Shown here in pieces: positions 6,822 to 14,921 of a DNA stretch of 30,084 nucleotides. Under the pieces are notes generated by a model. The model ran no database searches. It was not told the origin of the DNA and saw nothing but the letters and a program-made list of their open reading frames with translations. The stretch covers positions 1 through 30,084 of the forward strand of contig DASYRG010000011.1 of assembly GCA_036004665.1 (NCBI GenBank), written 5' to 3'. Source of the stretch: JACQGZ01 sp036004665. GTDB lineage: Bacteria; Sysuimicrobiota; Sysuimicrobiia; Sysuimicrobiales; Humicultoraceae. Each line of letters opens with the position of its first letter. The stretch's first letter is position 1. A program made the position numbers and the translations under genes.

Positions 6822-8145
6822 CCGTGCCCGGGACGGGGAAGCGAAGGCAGAACTGCCGCACCTCTTCGCGGATGCGCGCCAGGTCGGCGTCCTCCTGGAT
6901 GGCGCGCCGGAACTCAGCCAACGCCTCGGTCCTTGCCTTGCGATCCTGGGGCAACGTGAACCGCGTGACCCGTCCCGCCACTGCGCCCATCCAGGCGGCG
7001 AGGCGCTCCATCTCGCCCTCGCGCATCCCTCGCGTGGTGGCGGCGGGGGTGCCCAGCCGGATGCCGGAGGGATAGAAGGCGCTGGAGGGCTCGCCGGGGA
7101 TCGTGTTCTTGTTCACCGTGATGCCCACCCGGTCGAGCGCTTCCTGGAGGAAGACGCCGCGGCCGAGACCCGACGGGGTGAGATCGATCAAGAGCATGTG
7201 GTTGTCCGTGCCCCCGGTGACGAGCGTAAGGCCCGTCCGCTGCAGCGCTTCGCCCAGGGCTTTGGCGTTGCGCACCACCTGAGCCCCGTAGGCTTTGAAC
7301 TCTGGCCGCATCGCTTCACCCAGGGCCACCGCGATCGCCGCTGTGGTGTGGTCGTGCGGGCCGCCCTGCAGGCCGGGGAAAATCGCCTGATCCATCTTCT
7401 TGGCCAGATCGGGGTCTTTCTTCAGACCGCGCTCGGTGACGAGGATCATCGCTCCCCGCGGCCCCCGCAGCGTCTTGTGCGTCGTCGTCGTGATCACGTG
7501 CGCGTGCGGGACGGGGCTGGCGTGCGCGCCGGCGATGACCAGCCCGGCGACGTGCGCGATGTCGGCGACGAAGTAGGCGTCTACCTCGTCGGCGACCGAC
7601 GCCAGTTCGGCAAAGGGAAACTCGCGCACGTACGCCGTGGCGCCGCACCAGATCAGCCGCGGCCGGTGTTCCCGGGCGAGGCGCCAGACCTCCTCGACGT
7701 CGATGTAGCCGTCAGGCTTCACGTGATAGGGGACGCTGGTGAAGTAGGTGCCGCTGATGCTGACGTTCCAGCCGTGCGTGAGGTGCCCGCCGTCGGGGAG
7801 GTTCTGGCCCATGATCGGATCGCCGGGGCGGCAGAGGGCGAAGTAGACCGCCAGGTTGGCCGGGCTGCCGGAGTAGGGCTGTACGTTGGCGTGCGGCACG
7901 CCGAAGAGCGCCTTGGCGCGATCCTGGGCCAGCCGTTCTACCTCGTCGACGTGCTCGTTGCCGCCGTAGTAGCGGCGTCCGGGGTACCCTTCCGAATACT
8001 TGTTGGTGAGGATCGAGCCCATCGCCTCGAGGACCGCCGCGGAGACGTAGTTCTCGGAGGGGATGAGCTCGACGCCCTCACGCTGCCGCTGCCTCTCCGC
8101 CATGAGGATCGCATGCAGGGTGGGATCGTGCTGCTTCAGGCTCAT
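6811..8145 (-). CDS. glyA: Serine hydroxymethyltransferase
   Basis: The 444-residue PLP enzyme is close to the family length (about 415-450). It interconverts serine and glycine with tetrahydrofolate, and many SHMTs also cleave other beta-hydroxy amino acids. The family signature is complete: ELIPSENYVS (26-35), YPGRRYYGGNEHVDEVE (54-70), GGHLTHG (119-125), DIAHVAGL (195-202), the PLP-lysine block TTTTHKTLRGPRGA (K224) and GIRLGTPAATTRG with the carboxylate-binding R363. The variants NLPDGGHLTHGW and QGGPHDHTTAAIAVAL suggest a divergent SHMT branch. It sits inside a catabolic operon between an FAD oxidoreductase (22 bases upstream) and a barrel protein it overlaps, instead of with folate genes, so it may be a pathway-specific aldolase. 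Confidence 0.93.
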   Translation of the reverse strand: MSLKQHDPTLHAILMAERQRQREGVELIPSENYVSAAVLEAMGSILTNKYSEGYPGRRYYGGNEHVDEVERLAQDRAKALFGVPHANVQPYSGSPANLAVYFALCRPGDPIMGQNLPDGGHLTHGWNVSISGTYFTSVPYHVKPDGYIDVEEVWRLAREHRPRLIWCGATAYVREFPFAELASVADEVDAYFVADIAHVAGLVIAGAHASPVPHAHVITTTTHKTLRGPRGAMILVTERGLKKDPDLAKKMDQAIFPGLQGGPHDHTTAAIAVALGEAMRPEFKAYGAQVVRNAKALGEALQRTGLTLVTGGTDNHMLLIDLTPSGLGRGVFLQEALDRVGITVNKNTIPGEPSSAFYPSGIRLGTPAATTRGMREGEMERLAAWMGAVAGRVTRFTLPQDRKARTEALAEFRRAIQEDADLARIREEVRQFCLRFPVPGTDAL

Positions 8146-8166
8146 GGCGTCGCCTCCAACACGCTC

Positions 8167-9552
8167 TCACTCACCGAGAAAGGCTCCACGCTCGCGCAGC
8201 CGCGCCCGCAGAGCCCGCGCGTCCACCTCCGGAGGGAGGACGCCTCCGCGAACCGCCATCGCCGCGGCCGTCCCCGCGGCCTGGGCGATGGCCATCACGA
8301 TCGCAGAGACACGAAACGCCGCAAAGGCCTCGTGCGTTGCTGAGATGCACCGCCCCGCGGCGATGAGGTTGCGGGTGCCCTGCGGCAGCAGCGAGCGATA
8401 GGGGATGGTGTAGTACTCGCCAGCCGGCAGGCGTTTGGCGACGAGCCGCGCCGAGCCCGGATCGTGAATGTCAATGGGATAGGCACCGCAGGCGATGGCG
8501 TCGGAAAACTTCCGCCCCGAGAGGATGTCCTCCTGGGTCAGCGTGTAGTGGCCCACGATGCGACGGGTCTCCCGCACCCCGATCTGGGCGGGAGTCTCCA
8601 ACAGATAGGCGGAGGCGAATCCCGGCAGATGCCGGCGGAGGAAATCGACGACCTGGTAGGCCTGCTGACGCCCCTCGACTTCCGCCCGCGACAGATCGGC
8701 CCCGATGGTGCCGAGGCGTCCCAAGACGCGCGTGGTGTTCACGACGGCTTCGCCTGGGCGGACCCCTTCGAAGACCAGCAGACGATCACGTGGGACGGTC
8801 CACTCCCCCCGCTCCCGCGCGGCCGCGACCAGCGAGGTGAACCCCGCGAATCCCCGGATGGGCAGGGAGCGCAGCCACTCAATTTCGATGCGTTCGTGAA
8901 CCCCCTGCCCGTGCTGGACGGCGCTCACGTCCGTGGCGACGTGGTCCAACAGGCCATTCCAATCGACATTGCCCAGACGAAACATCAGCGTCATCGGCTG
9001 GGTGCGGTGGTCCTCTTCGCGCCCGATCTGCGTCGGCGCCCCCGCCGCGGCGGCCAGGTCGGCGTCGCCGGAGGCGTCGATGTACACGCCTGCGCGCACT
9101 TCCTTGATCCCATCCTTCTGCCAGACGCGGACGCGCTCGATGCGCCCGTCAGCCGCCTCGGCATCCAGACACACGGTGTGCAGCCAGAGGTCCACCCCGG
9201 CGTCCACGGCCATCTCCAGGTAGACGCGCTTGAGCCCCTCGTAGTCGAAGGGTGTGACCGTGTAGCAGAAATCGATGGGATCGGGGACGTGGCCGGGGGA
9301 GGCGCCGAGGGCGATCAGCCGATCGACGATCTCTTGTGGAATGCCGCGGACGACCTGCCGCTCCCCCGCGTGGAAGCCCATGATCGGCGCCACCATGGCG
9401 GCCGTGAGCGTTCCTCCGAGAAATCCGTATCGCTCGATGCAGGCGACGCGCGCCCCTTCGCGGGCGGCGGCGATGGAGGCCACCGTGCCGGCGGGCCCGC
9501 CGCCCACGACGAGCACGTCGAACTCCTCGCTCCGCGGAGGGAGTGTCGTCAC
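8167..9552 (-). CDS. FAD-dependent oxidoreductase (PF12831-type)
   Basis: The frame opens at 9630, but the likely start is the GTG at 9552 (461 residues), which overlaps the stop of the preceding toxin relic as GTGA and lies 9 residues before the flavin-binding strand. DVLVVGGGPAGTVASIAAAREG (12-33) is the Rossmann ADP-binding motif, and CIERYGFLGGTLTAAMV follows as in the PF12831 FAD_oxidored family. Later blocks are YIDASGDADLAAAAG, GVRETRRIVGHYTLTQEDI and NLIAAGRCISATHEAFAAFRVS near the C-terminus. Members are often found in carbohydrate-utilisation loci and are annotated only as oxidoreductases. The substrate is unknown. It belongs to the operon that continues into glyA. Confidence 0.87.
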   Translation of the reverse strand: MTTLPPRSEEFDVLVVGGGPAGTVASIAAAREGARVACIERYGFLGGTLTAAMVAPIMGFHAGERQVVRGIPQEIVDRLIALGASPGHVPDPIDFCYTVTPFDYEGLKRVYLEMAVDAGVDLWLHTVCLDAEAADGRIERVRVWQKDGIKEVRAGVYIDASGDADLAAAAGAPTQIGREEDHRTQPMTLMFRLGNVDWNGLLDHVATDVSAVQHGQGVHERIEIEWLRSLPIRGFAGFTSLVAAARERGEWTVPRDRLLVFEGVRPGEAVVNTTRVLGRLGTIGADLSRAEVEGRQQAYQVVDFLRRHLPGFASAYLLETPAQIGVRETRRIVGHYTLTQEDILSGRKFSDAIACGAYPIDIHDPGSARLVAKRLPAGEYYTIPYRSLLPQGTRNLIAAGRCISATHEAFAAFRVSAIVMAIAQAAGTAAAMAVRGGVLPPEVDARALRARLRERGAFLGE

Positions 9553-9638
9553 CGGCCCCGGGAGATGTCGCCGAGATGGCCGATCTTCACGATAATGACG
9601 GTTCGGTGTTCGTTCACGACGCGGTACCAAATGTCCAT
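9549..9638 (-). pseudogene. RelE/ParE-family toxin C-terminal relic (29 codons)
   Basis: Between the oxidase stop and the FAD oxidoreductase start lies a 29-codon frame whose ATG overlaps the oxidase stop as TAATG and whose TGA overlaps the next start as GTGA. It reads MDIWYRVVNEHRTVIIVKIG, then HLGDISRGR. The YRVVxEHRTVIIVKIGH segment is the last beta-hairpin of RelE/ParE toxins, where relatives read like YRVxxxxRTVVIVKIGHRRDVYR. The N-terminal 55-60 residues of the toxin and any antitoxin gene are missing. It may survive only because its overlaps couple translation of the flanking genes. Confidence 0.65.
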
Positions 9639-10909
9639 TATGAGCGCAAGAGGAAACGTCCGGGGGAGAACGGGTCGAGGCTCACCTCGGGGTCGGCTCC
9701 TCGCATGAGGGCGGCCAGGGCGCGGGCTGTGCCCGGGGCCAGCGTAATGCCCAACGCCCCGTGGCCGGTGGCCACGAAGAGGTTGTCGTATCCGGGCACG
9801 CCGCCGATCACCGGGAGGCCGTCCGGGGCCAGCGGCCGCAGTCCGGCGCGCTCGCGCTCCGCGCTCCCCGACTCCCAGGTCCTCAGGTAGGCTCCGGCCG
9901 TGCGGCGCAGCGATCGGATTCGGCCCCTGTCCACGACGGGATGGATCCCCGACAGCTCCAGCCAGCCGGCGACGCGGGTGCTGCGCGCGAAGGGGCTGGC
10001 AATGAGCCGGGCCTCGCCGAGATAGATGGGACGGCGGAATTGGCGGATGGGATCGCTGATCGTGACGCTGTATCCTCGGATCGCCTGGATGGGCAGCCGG
10101 AATCCGAATCGCTCGGCGACGAGCCCAGACCAGGCTCCCGCGGCGATGAGAAACCGGTCGCCTTCGATGCTCCCCGACGGCGTGAGCGCGGCGGCGATGC
10201 GGCGCTGATGCCGCCGGACACCGGTGAACGGCAGACCCCGCCGCAGCTCCACGCCGAGCTGTCGGAGACGGGCGACCAGGCCGGCGATCAACGTTTCAGG
10301 CTGCACGTGGCGTTCTTGCGGGAGGAGGAACCCCGCCGAGACACGCTCGGAGAAACCGGGTTCCAGGTCTCGCAGCTCCGATCCCGTCAGCAGCGACGGC
10401 CGCCGGTACCCGACCTCTTCCAGGCGGTCCAGGTCGTCGAGCGTATGCCCCGCCTGCTTCTCGTCCAGGTACGCGAACAGAAGTCCATCCTTGCGCATCT
10501 CGAACCGAACGCCGTCCGCCGCCAGGTCATCGAACAGCGCCATCGTCGCCGCGCCAAGACTCGCCACGGCCCTGAGGCCTGCCGTGTAGTCGCGGGCATT
10601 GGCGTGGCGCCGGAAGGCCAGGAGCCAGCCGGCGGTTTCTCGGAGGGCGCGCGGGTTCAGGTAGAAGGGGCTGTCGGCGTGGAACATCGACCGGAGAGCG
10701 ACTCTCACCATCCCCGGGCCGGGCAGCGGCCCGGAGAAGGAAGGCACGATCAGACCGGCGTTGTGGGACGAGGCGCCGACTCCAAGCTCACCCCGTTCGA
10801 GCACGACGACCTCGTCACCGCCCCGCCGCAGTTCGTAGGCGCAGCACAGACCAATGATGCCGCCTCCGATGATGACCGTCCGGCTCACCACGGGTGACCT
10901 CGAAGTCAT
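9638..10909 (-). CDS. DadA-like D-amino acid dehydrogenase / glycine oxidase family flavoprotein
   Basis: This 423-residue protein is of the DAO fold (PF01266). The FAD-binding motif TVIIGGGIIGLCCAYEL lies at residues 11-27, followed by VVVLERGELGVGASSHNAGLI (34-54), the typical DadA second strand and the GxSxxNAG block. The C-terminus has LRPLAPDGLPVIGGVPGYDNLFVATGHG and LGITLAPGTARALA, the FAD-closing region of D-amino acid dehydrogenases. Such enzymes oxidatively deaminate D-amino acids, glycine or sarcosine and pass electrons to quinone or oxygen. The start at ATG 10909 lacks a strong Shine-Dalgarno; a GTG at 10891 (VVSRTV) preceded by GAGG is an alternative. It is the first gene of the minus-strand operon that includes glyA, so a glycine or amino-acid substrate is attractive but unproven. 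Confidence 0.85.
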   Translation of the reverse strand: MTSRSPVVSRTVIIGGGIIGLCCAYELRRGGDEVVVLERGELGVGASSHNAGLIVPSFSGPLPGPGMVRVALRSMFHADSPFYLNPRALRETAGWLLAFRRHANARDYTAGLRAVASLGAATMALFDDLAADGVRFEMRKDGLLFAYLDEKQAGHTLDDLDRLEEVGYRRPSLLTGSELRDLEPGFSERVSAGFLLPQERHVQPETLIAGLVARLRQLGVELRRGLPFTGVRRHQRRIAAALTPSGSIEGDRFLIAAGAWSGLVAERFGFRLPIQAIRGYSVTISDPIRQFRRPIYLGEARLIASPFARSTRVAGWLELSGIHPVVDRGRIRSLRRTAGAYLRTWESGSAERERAGLRPLAPDGLPVIGGVPGYDNLFVATGHGALGITLAPGTARALAALMRGADPEVSLDPFSPGRFLLRS

Positions 10910-10924
10910 GTTCCGATTCTCAGG

Positions 10925-10945
10925 TCAGGCGAAGATCTCGGCCAT
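10925..10945 (-). other. Possible 6-codon leader ORF before the oxidase gene
   Basis: On the minus strand an ATG at 10945 is closely preceded by GGTGGAGG and opens a six-codon frame (MAEIFA) that stops at 10925, 15 bases before the oxidase ATG. The ribosome site is better than that of the oxidase gene itself. It could be a leader peptide or a chance match. Confidence 0.25.
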
Positions 10946-10987
10946 CTTCCTCCACCTTGATTAGATGTCGAGGACGCTCCGACTGCA

Positions 10988-11028
10988 AGTTCCAGAGAAC
11001 TTTGCTGGAACTCGCCCCGGGGCGAGTT
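10988..11028. promoter_or_regulatory. Two overlapping inverted repeats in the oxidase upstream region
   Basis: AGTTCCAG (10988-10995) and CTGGAACT (11005-11012) form an 8-bp stem with a 9-base loop. AACTCGCCCCGGGGCGAGTT (11009-11028) is a perfect 20-bp palindrome. The two share bases 11009-11012, so as RNA hairpins they could not both form fully. The site lies about 80-120 bases upstream of the oxidase start at 10909 and just before the broken HNH gene on the other strand. It could be a regulator binding site, an RNA switch in the leader, or the trace of an old element end. No T-tract follows on either strand within a terminator distance, except a weak TTTT at 11037-11040 on the plus strand. 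Confidence 0.5.
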
Positions 11029-11081
11029 CGCACGCATTTTCATGCTTCCCCCGTAAATCAGGTTGGGACTCGCCGATAAAT

Positions 11082-11962
11082 ATGATGAGTGCCCAGGCCA
11101 TTCACTGCAGGATCGAGTCTGCCCGGGCCTCACGCCGATTCCCCATGCTTCTGAAGTTGCTCGCTGACGGATCGCTTACCCTGGCAGCAGTGAGGTTACT
11201 GGCGCCTCACCTCACCGCGGAGAACCACGAGGAGCTTCTGGACCGGGCCCGCTTCCAGAGCAAGCGCGCGGTCGAGGAGTTGGTCGCGCAGGTGTATCCA
11301 CGACCGACCGTCCCATCCATACTTCGCAGACTGCCGACTTTGCACCCCACCTCTCCATCCCGCCACCCTGTCGATAGAGATCCACAGTCGAATTTAGACA
11401 CAGGGGACACGGCAAGGGAGCGGCCGGCCGACCCGACTCCACCGCCGCAGAGGCGACTGGCGACGGTTACCCCGTTGGCGCCTCAGCGCTAGAAGATCCA
11501 ATTCACTGCGAGTGCCGAAACATACGAGAAGCTGCTCCAGGTGCAGAACCTACTGCGGCATCAGGTTCCAAACGGGGACCTGGATGAAATCTTAGATCGT
11601 GCCCTGACAGCGCTTCTGCATGAACTGGCGAAGAAGATGCTCGCGGCCACGGAGCGTCCTCGCCCGGGCCTGCCGACGGGATCCGGTTCGCGTCACATCC
11701 GCGCAGAAGTTAGGCGGCAGTCTGGTTGCGCGACGGCGGGCGGTGTGCCTTCGTGTGCGCAAGGGGCCGCCGCTGCGATGAGGCTGGTTTTCTGGAGTTC
11801 CACCATATCGAGCCGCACGCGGTTGGAGGACAGGCCACTGTAAATAACATCCAGCTGCGATGCCGGGCGCACAACGTCTATGAAACTGAGCTGTATTTCG
11901 GCCCATTCGACTCTGCGGGAGGCGGAGATAGTACGGGGCATGTCCGGTCCGGCCCAGGGTGA
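11082..11962 (+). pseudogene. HNH endonuclease family gene, broken by truncation, nonsense and frameshift
   Basis: The protein is of the HNH endonuclease family common in soil bacteria. From ATG 11082 it reads RIESARASRRFPMLLKLLAD, then LTLAAVRLLAPHLTAENHEE and SKRAVEELVAQVYPRP. A TAG stop occurs at 11490-11492, where relatives have Tyr in PERYKxQFT. The same frame continues KIQFTASAETYEKLLQVQNL and RHQVPNGDLDEILDRALT. Near 11720 one base is missing (net -1), and the HNH domain resumes in another frame as VWLRDGGRCAFV, then FLEFHHIEPHAVGGQATVNN and LRCRAHN with the His, Asn and His residues intact. The family's N-terminal 60-100 residues are not recognisable upstream. Three independent lesions indicate a dead gene. 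Confidence 0.85.
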
Positions 11963-11971
11963 CGCCCTCCC

Positions 11972-13504
11972 TCAGACGTGAATGGCGGCGATCTCGAACT
12001 CGATGAGGACTTCGAAGAGCCGCCGCCAGGGGAAAGCGACCTGGTGGACCGTGATGCGGTGGTCAAAGGAGGAGGAGAGCAAGGGGACGACTTCCTCGGC
12101 AAAAAAGGCGATGGCGGCGGTCTCGAGGGCCGGCTCGAGGTCCCCCACGTCGGCCACATCACCGCCGCGCTCAGCCACGAGGCGGCTGAGGCGCAGGCGT
12201 ACGACTGCCTGGTACCCCCAATCGTCGAGGAGGCGGGTGATCAGGATCTGGCGCGCCGCGTCGAGGCTGCCCGGAACCGTGCCGCGCTGGACGTGCAGGA
12301 CGGTGACGGCCTGCGCGACCGCTGACCCGAGGGCGTTGCCGGCGGTGTTCCACGCCGCGTAAGCGTGCACGCCGCCGAACCCGGTCTGACGGAGCAGAGC
12401 TTCCACGAACGCCCGATCCGCCCCGTTCGCGTAGCGCACGTCGGCGACCGCCACGACGCGTTCGTCCGATTCCGTTGCCTTGACGAGCGCCTCGGCCGCC
12501 GCGGCCCCGCGCGTGTCCTGACGAGGGTCGGGCTGGTCGCGCGCTTCTCGCTGCCGCTCCTCGGCGAAGTTGTGCACCCACAGCAGGATGTCTTCGCCGT
12601 CGTCGACAATGCGGCAGCCCGACGCCACGACATGATCGCGCACCGACTGGAGGAGGGGGGTGGATTCGTACGCGGCCACGGATTCCCTCGCGTCAGGGAC
12701 GGTGTAGGCGATCCGCACGGCAGGACTCGTCGCGGCGGCGTCATTCAGCCAGCGTGCGAAGAGCGTGGCGCCGAGCTCGTCCGCTCCGCTGGTGAGGAGG
12801 ACCCGCGGCGTCCCGGCCTCCAGGCTCGAGGTGCGCGCCGCCAGCCGATCCAGCGCCTCCCGGTCCATCCGCGAGAGCCCGGTGGCGGTGGTATCGTCCT
12901 GGCCGATCAGCAACGATCGAAGGCGTCCCTGCGCCGCGGCGATGAGCAGTTCGGCGTTGATCAACAAGTGCCGCCGCCGGTGCTGAAAGAGATCCTCGAC
13001 GACCTCCGATGGAAGTTTCGCCAGCGTCTCCGCGAGGCCGCGTCGAGACGCGGGATCACCCATCCAGGCGAAGCGATCCGCCGCGGCCGCATACTCCCTC
13101 AAGGCATCCCCGTGGGTCTCCCAGTAGAGTGGGTCCTCGGCCCCGCCGCCGGAGGTGGGCGTGCGCGGAATCACCGCCGAGAGGTAGGTAGGGACGCGCG
13201 CCGCGAGGGTGTGGATCTCGTCCAGCCAGGGGAGGAGGTTGCGCCAGTGCCGCGTGCTGCGCCGCGCTGCCACCAGTCCTCCAAAGCAGAGCATCTCCGC
13301 GGAGGCGATGCAGGCCGCCGGGGCGTCCCCCTGTAGTTCGCCGTGCAGCCAGGTCCAGAGCGCCGGCACGTCCGCGCCACGGTCCCGCCCGCCGAGGGTT
13401 GCCCTTGCGGGCGTGATGACCTCGATCCCCCCCGCCGCCGCCAGATCCATCACCGCGTCCCGCGTCGCCGGCCGGTCGTCGAGGGGGATGAAGAGGAGCT
13501 TCAC
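11972..13504 (-). CDS. DUF4127 family protein
   Basis: The frame is open from 13783, but the supported start is the GTG at 13504, overlapping the permease stop as GTGA, which yields 510 residues beginning MKLLFIPLDDRPATRD. The family blocks are all visible: IPLDDRP (5-11), SAEMLCFGGLVAARRS (about 68-83), RSLLIGQDDTTATG, LLTSGADELGATLFARWLND, WVHNFAEERQREA, VADVRYANGADRAFVEALL and YAAWNTAGNALGSAVAQA. There is no signal peptide and no membrane segment, so it is cytoplasmic. DUF4127 has no established biochemical function; the conserved Asp, Glu and Asn blocks look like an active site. Coupling to a sugar permease in an operon with GH20 suggests action on imported sugar or its phosphate, which is inference. 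Confidence 0.88.
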   Translation of the reverse strand: MKLLFIPLDDRPATRDAVMDLAAAGGIEVITPARATLGGRDRGADVPALWTWLHGELQGDAPAACIASAEMLCFGGLVAARRSTRHWRNLLPWLDEIHTLAARVPTYLSAVIPRTPTSGGGAEDPLYWETHGDALREYAAAADRFAWMGDPASRRGLAETLAKLPSEVVEDLFQHRRRHLLINAELLIAAAQGRLRSLLIGQDDTTATGLSRMDREALDRLAARTSSLEAGTPRVLLTSGADELGATLFARWLNDAAATSPAVRIAYTVPDARESVAAYESTPLLQSVRDHVVASGCRIVDDGEDILLWVHNFAEERQREARDQPDPRQDTRGAAAAEALVKATESDERVVAVADVRYANGADRAFVEALLRQTGFGGVHAYAAWNTAGNALGSAVAQAVTVLHVQRGTVPGSLDAARQILITRLLDDWGYQAVVRLRLSRLVAERGGDVADVGDLEPALETAAIAFFAEEVVPLLSSSFDHRITVHQVAFPWRRLFEVLIEFEIAAIHV

Positions 13505-14349
13505 CGGATCGCTCCGAGCGTGATCCCCCGCATGAAGTAGCGCTGCGTGAAGAGGAAGACGACGAGAATCGGGACCGTCATCATCACGGCGCCAGCGGCG
13601 ATGAGGCGGGTGTTGTGCGCGAAGAGACCCGAGAGGTAGAGCAGTCCCACCGCCAGCGGGTATTTGTCTGGGGACTTGAGCACGATCAGCGGCCAGAGGA
13701 AGGAGTTCCAGAACGCCACGAACTCGAAGATGGCCAGCGTGGCCAGGCCGGGTGCGATCAGCGGCACCATCACCCGCCACCACAGCCCCAACTCGGAGGC
13801 GCCGTCGATGCGGGCGGCGTCCTCCAGTTCTTGGGGGACGGAGAGGTACTGTTGCCGCAGGAGGAAGATCCCGAAGACCGAGACGGCGCTCGGCAGGATG
13901 ACGGCGGGATAGGTGTCGATCAGGTGCAGGCGCGTCATCGTCACGAAGTTCACGATCAAGCCCACGTGCGAAGGCAGCATCAAGGTACTGAGGAGGACGA
14001 AAAAGATCAGGTTGCGGCCGGGGAAGCGCAGCCGGGCCAGCGGGTAGGCGGCCAGCGCGCAGAGGAGGAGGTTGAGGCCGACGCCGACCCCCGTGATGAT
14101 CAGCGTATTAAGGAAGAAGCGCGGGATGGGCATTGTGCGCCAGACACCGACGAAGTTGTCCATCCCCAGCGGCCACGGGAGAGGTGGCGGGAAACCGAAG
14201 ACGCGCCCGCCGGGACGCAGCGCCACAGAGAGCAGCCAGAGCAGCGGGAAGGCGGTGAAGATCGCTAGAGCAATCAGGCCGGCGTAGACGGCGGCCGTCC
14301 TCAGGGGCTCAGTCCAGGATCTCGTATCCGCGCGAGCGATGGCGGCCAT
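13501..14349 (-). CDS. Carbohydrate ABC transporter permease (MalG type)
   Basis: This 282-residue inner-membrane protein has six predicted helices, as usual for MalG-type permeases. The first is AAVYAGLIALAIFTAFPLLWLL. The cytoplasmic EAA loop ELEDAARIDGASELGLWWRVMVPLIAPGL, which docks the ATPase, lies at about residues 177-205. The C-terminus FLFTQRYFMRGITLGAIR is characteristic of the subfamily. It works with the MalF-type permease at 14922-15881 and the binding protein at 19101-20342. The DinB-like gene is inserted between the two permeases, only 11 bases from this start. No ATPase subunit is encoded here, so a shared MsmX/UgpC-like ATPase from elsewhere is expected. Confidence 0.93.
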   Translation of the reverse strand: MAAIARADTRSWTEPLRTAAVYAGLIALAIFTAFPLLWLLSVALRPGGRVFGFPPPLPWPLGMDNFVGVWRTMPIPRFFLNTLIITGVGVGLNLLLCALAAYPLARLRFPGRNLIFFVLLSTLMLPSHVGLIVNFVTMTRLHLIDTYPAVILPSAVSVFGIFLLRQQYLSVPQELEDAARIDGASELGLWWRVMVPLIAPGLATLAIFEFVAFWNSFLWPLIVLKSPDKYPLAVGLLYLSGLFAHNTRLIAAGAVMMTVPILVVFLFTQRYFMRGITLGAIR

Positions 14350-14360
14350 CAGGATCCGGG

Positions 14361-14891
14361 TCAGCCGTCCCTCGCGCCGAAGTGGGTGAGCAGCTCGGTA
14401 ATTCGCGCCAGATGGTAGTCGTCGTGCTCGGCGACGAAGAAGACGTGATCCACGAGGTTCATCGGCGTGCGCAGCCGTGGGTGGGGCGCCGTGTACGCCA
14501 GAGCCGTATCCTCGGCGGCTTCGATTCGGCGGCCCAGTCCCGCTCGCGCCTCCCGAAAGGCGCCAAGGATCCCCGCCAGCGACGCAGCGTTGTGGTTAGC
14601 CTCGTGTGTCTTCCGATTGGTCAGGTCGGCCGCGGTCATCTCCGGCCGCCGCGCCAGCAGGTCCTGAACGCGCGACAACCACAAAGGCTCGAGGTCGAGC
14701 AGGTGGCCGGCATTCTCCTGAATCGACCAGGTGTCGCCCAGCCGGCGCGTCAGAACAGAAGCCGGCAGGGAGCGAAGCCGGTCCTCCACCCGGGCGGGGG
14801 TGCCGCGTAGCCGCTCGACGATGACAGGATAGAGATCTGCCCGCATACCCGTGGGAAATTCCCGCTCGAACCAGGGCTGCTTCTTAATCAT
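14361..14891 (-). CDS. DinB family protein
   Basis: The start is the ATG at 14891, because GAGGGAG lies 5-6 bases upstream; a GTG two codons earlier is too close to that site. The 176-residue product is a four-helix DinB/DUF664-like protein with the three metal ligands expected: H63 in NAGHLLDLEPLW, and H156 and H160 in FVAEHDDYHLARI. Members bind a divalent metal. Some are thiol-dependent S-transferases (bacillithiol or mycothiol type), but most have unknown roles. Its position between the two sugar permeases is unusual and suggests either late insertion or a role tied to the imported substrate. Confidence 0.87.
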   Translation of the reverse strand: MIKKQPWFEREFPTGMRADLYPVIVERLRGTPARVEDRLRSLPASVLTRRLGDTWSIQENAGHLLDLEPLWLSRVQDLLARRPEMTAADLTNRKTHEANHNAASLAGILGAFREARAGLGRRIEAAEDTALAYTAPHPRLRTPMNLVDHVFFVAEHDDYHLARITELLTHFGARDG

Positions 14892-14921
14892 TTGCACTCC
14901 CTCTGCGGAGCCCGCCTCCCG

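Noticed and set aside
6700..8343. A 547-codon plus-strand frame opposite glyA and the barrel gene
   Set aside because: It is antisense to clearly conserved coding sequence; its residue make-up (Arg, Gly, Asp, Val, His rich) is the usual mirror of GC-rich genes and shows no domain.
13505..13783. Upstream extension of the DUF4127 frame
   Set aside because: It overlaps the MalG-type permease, whose sequence is conserved; the GTG overlapping the permease stop is a better start.
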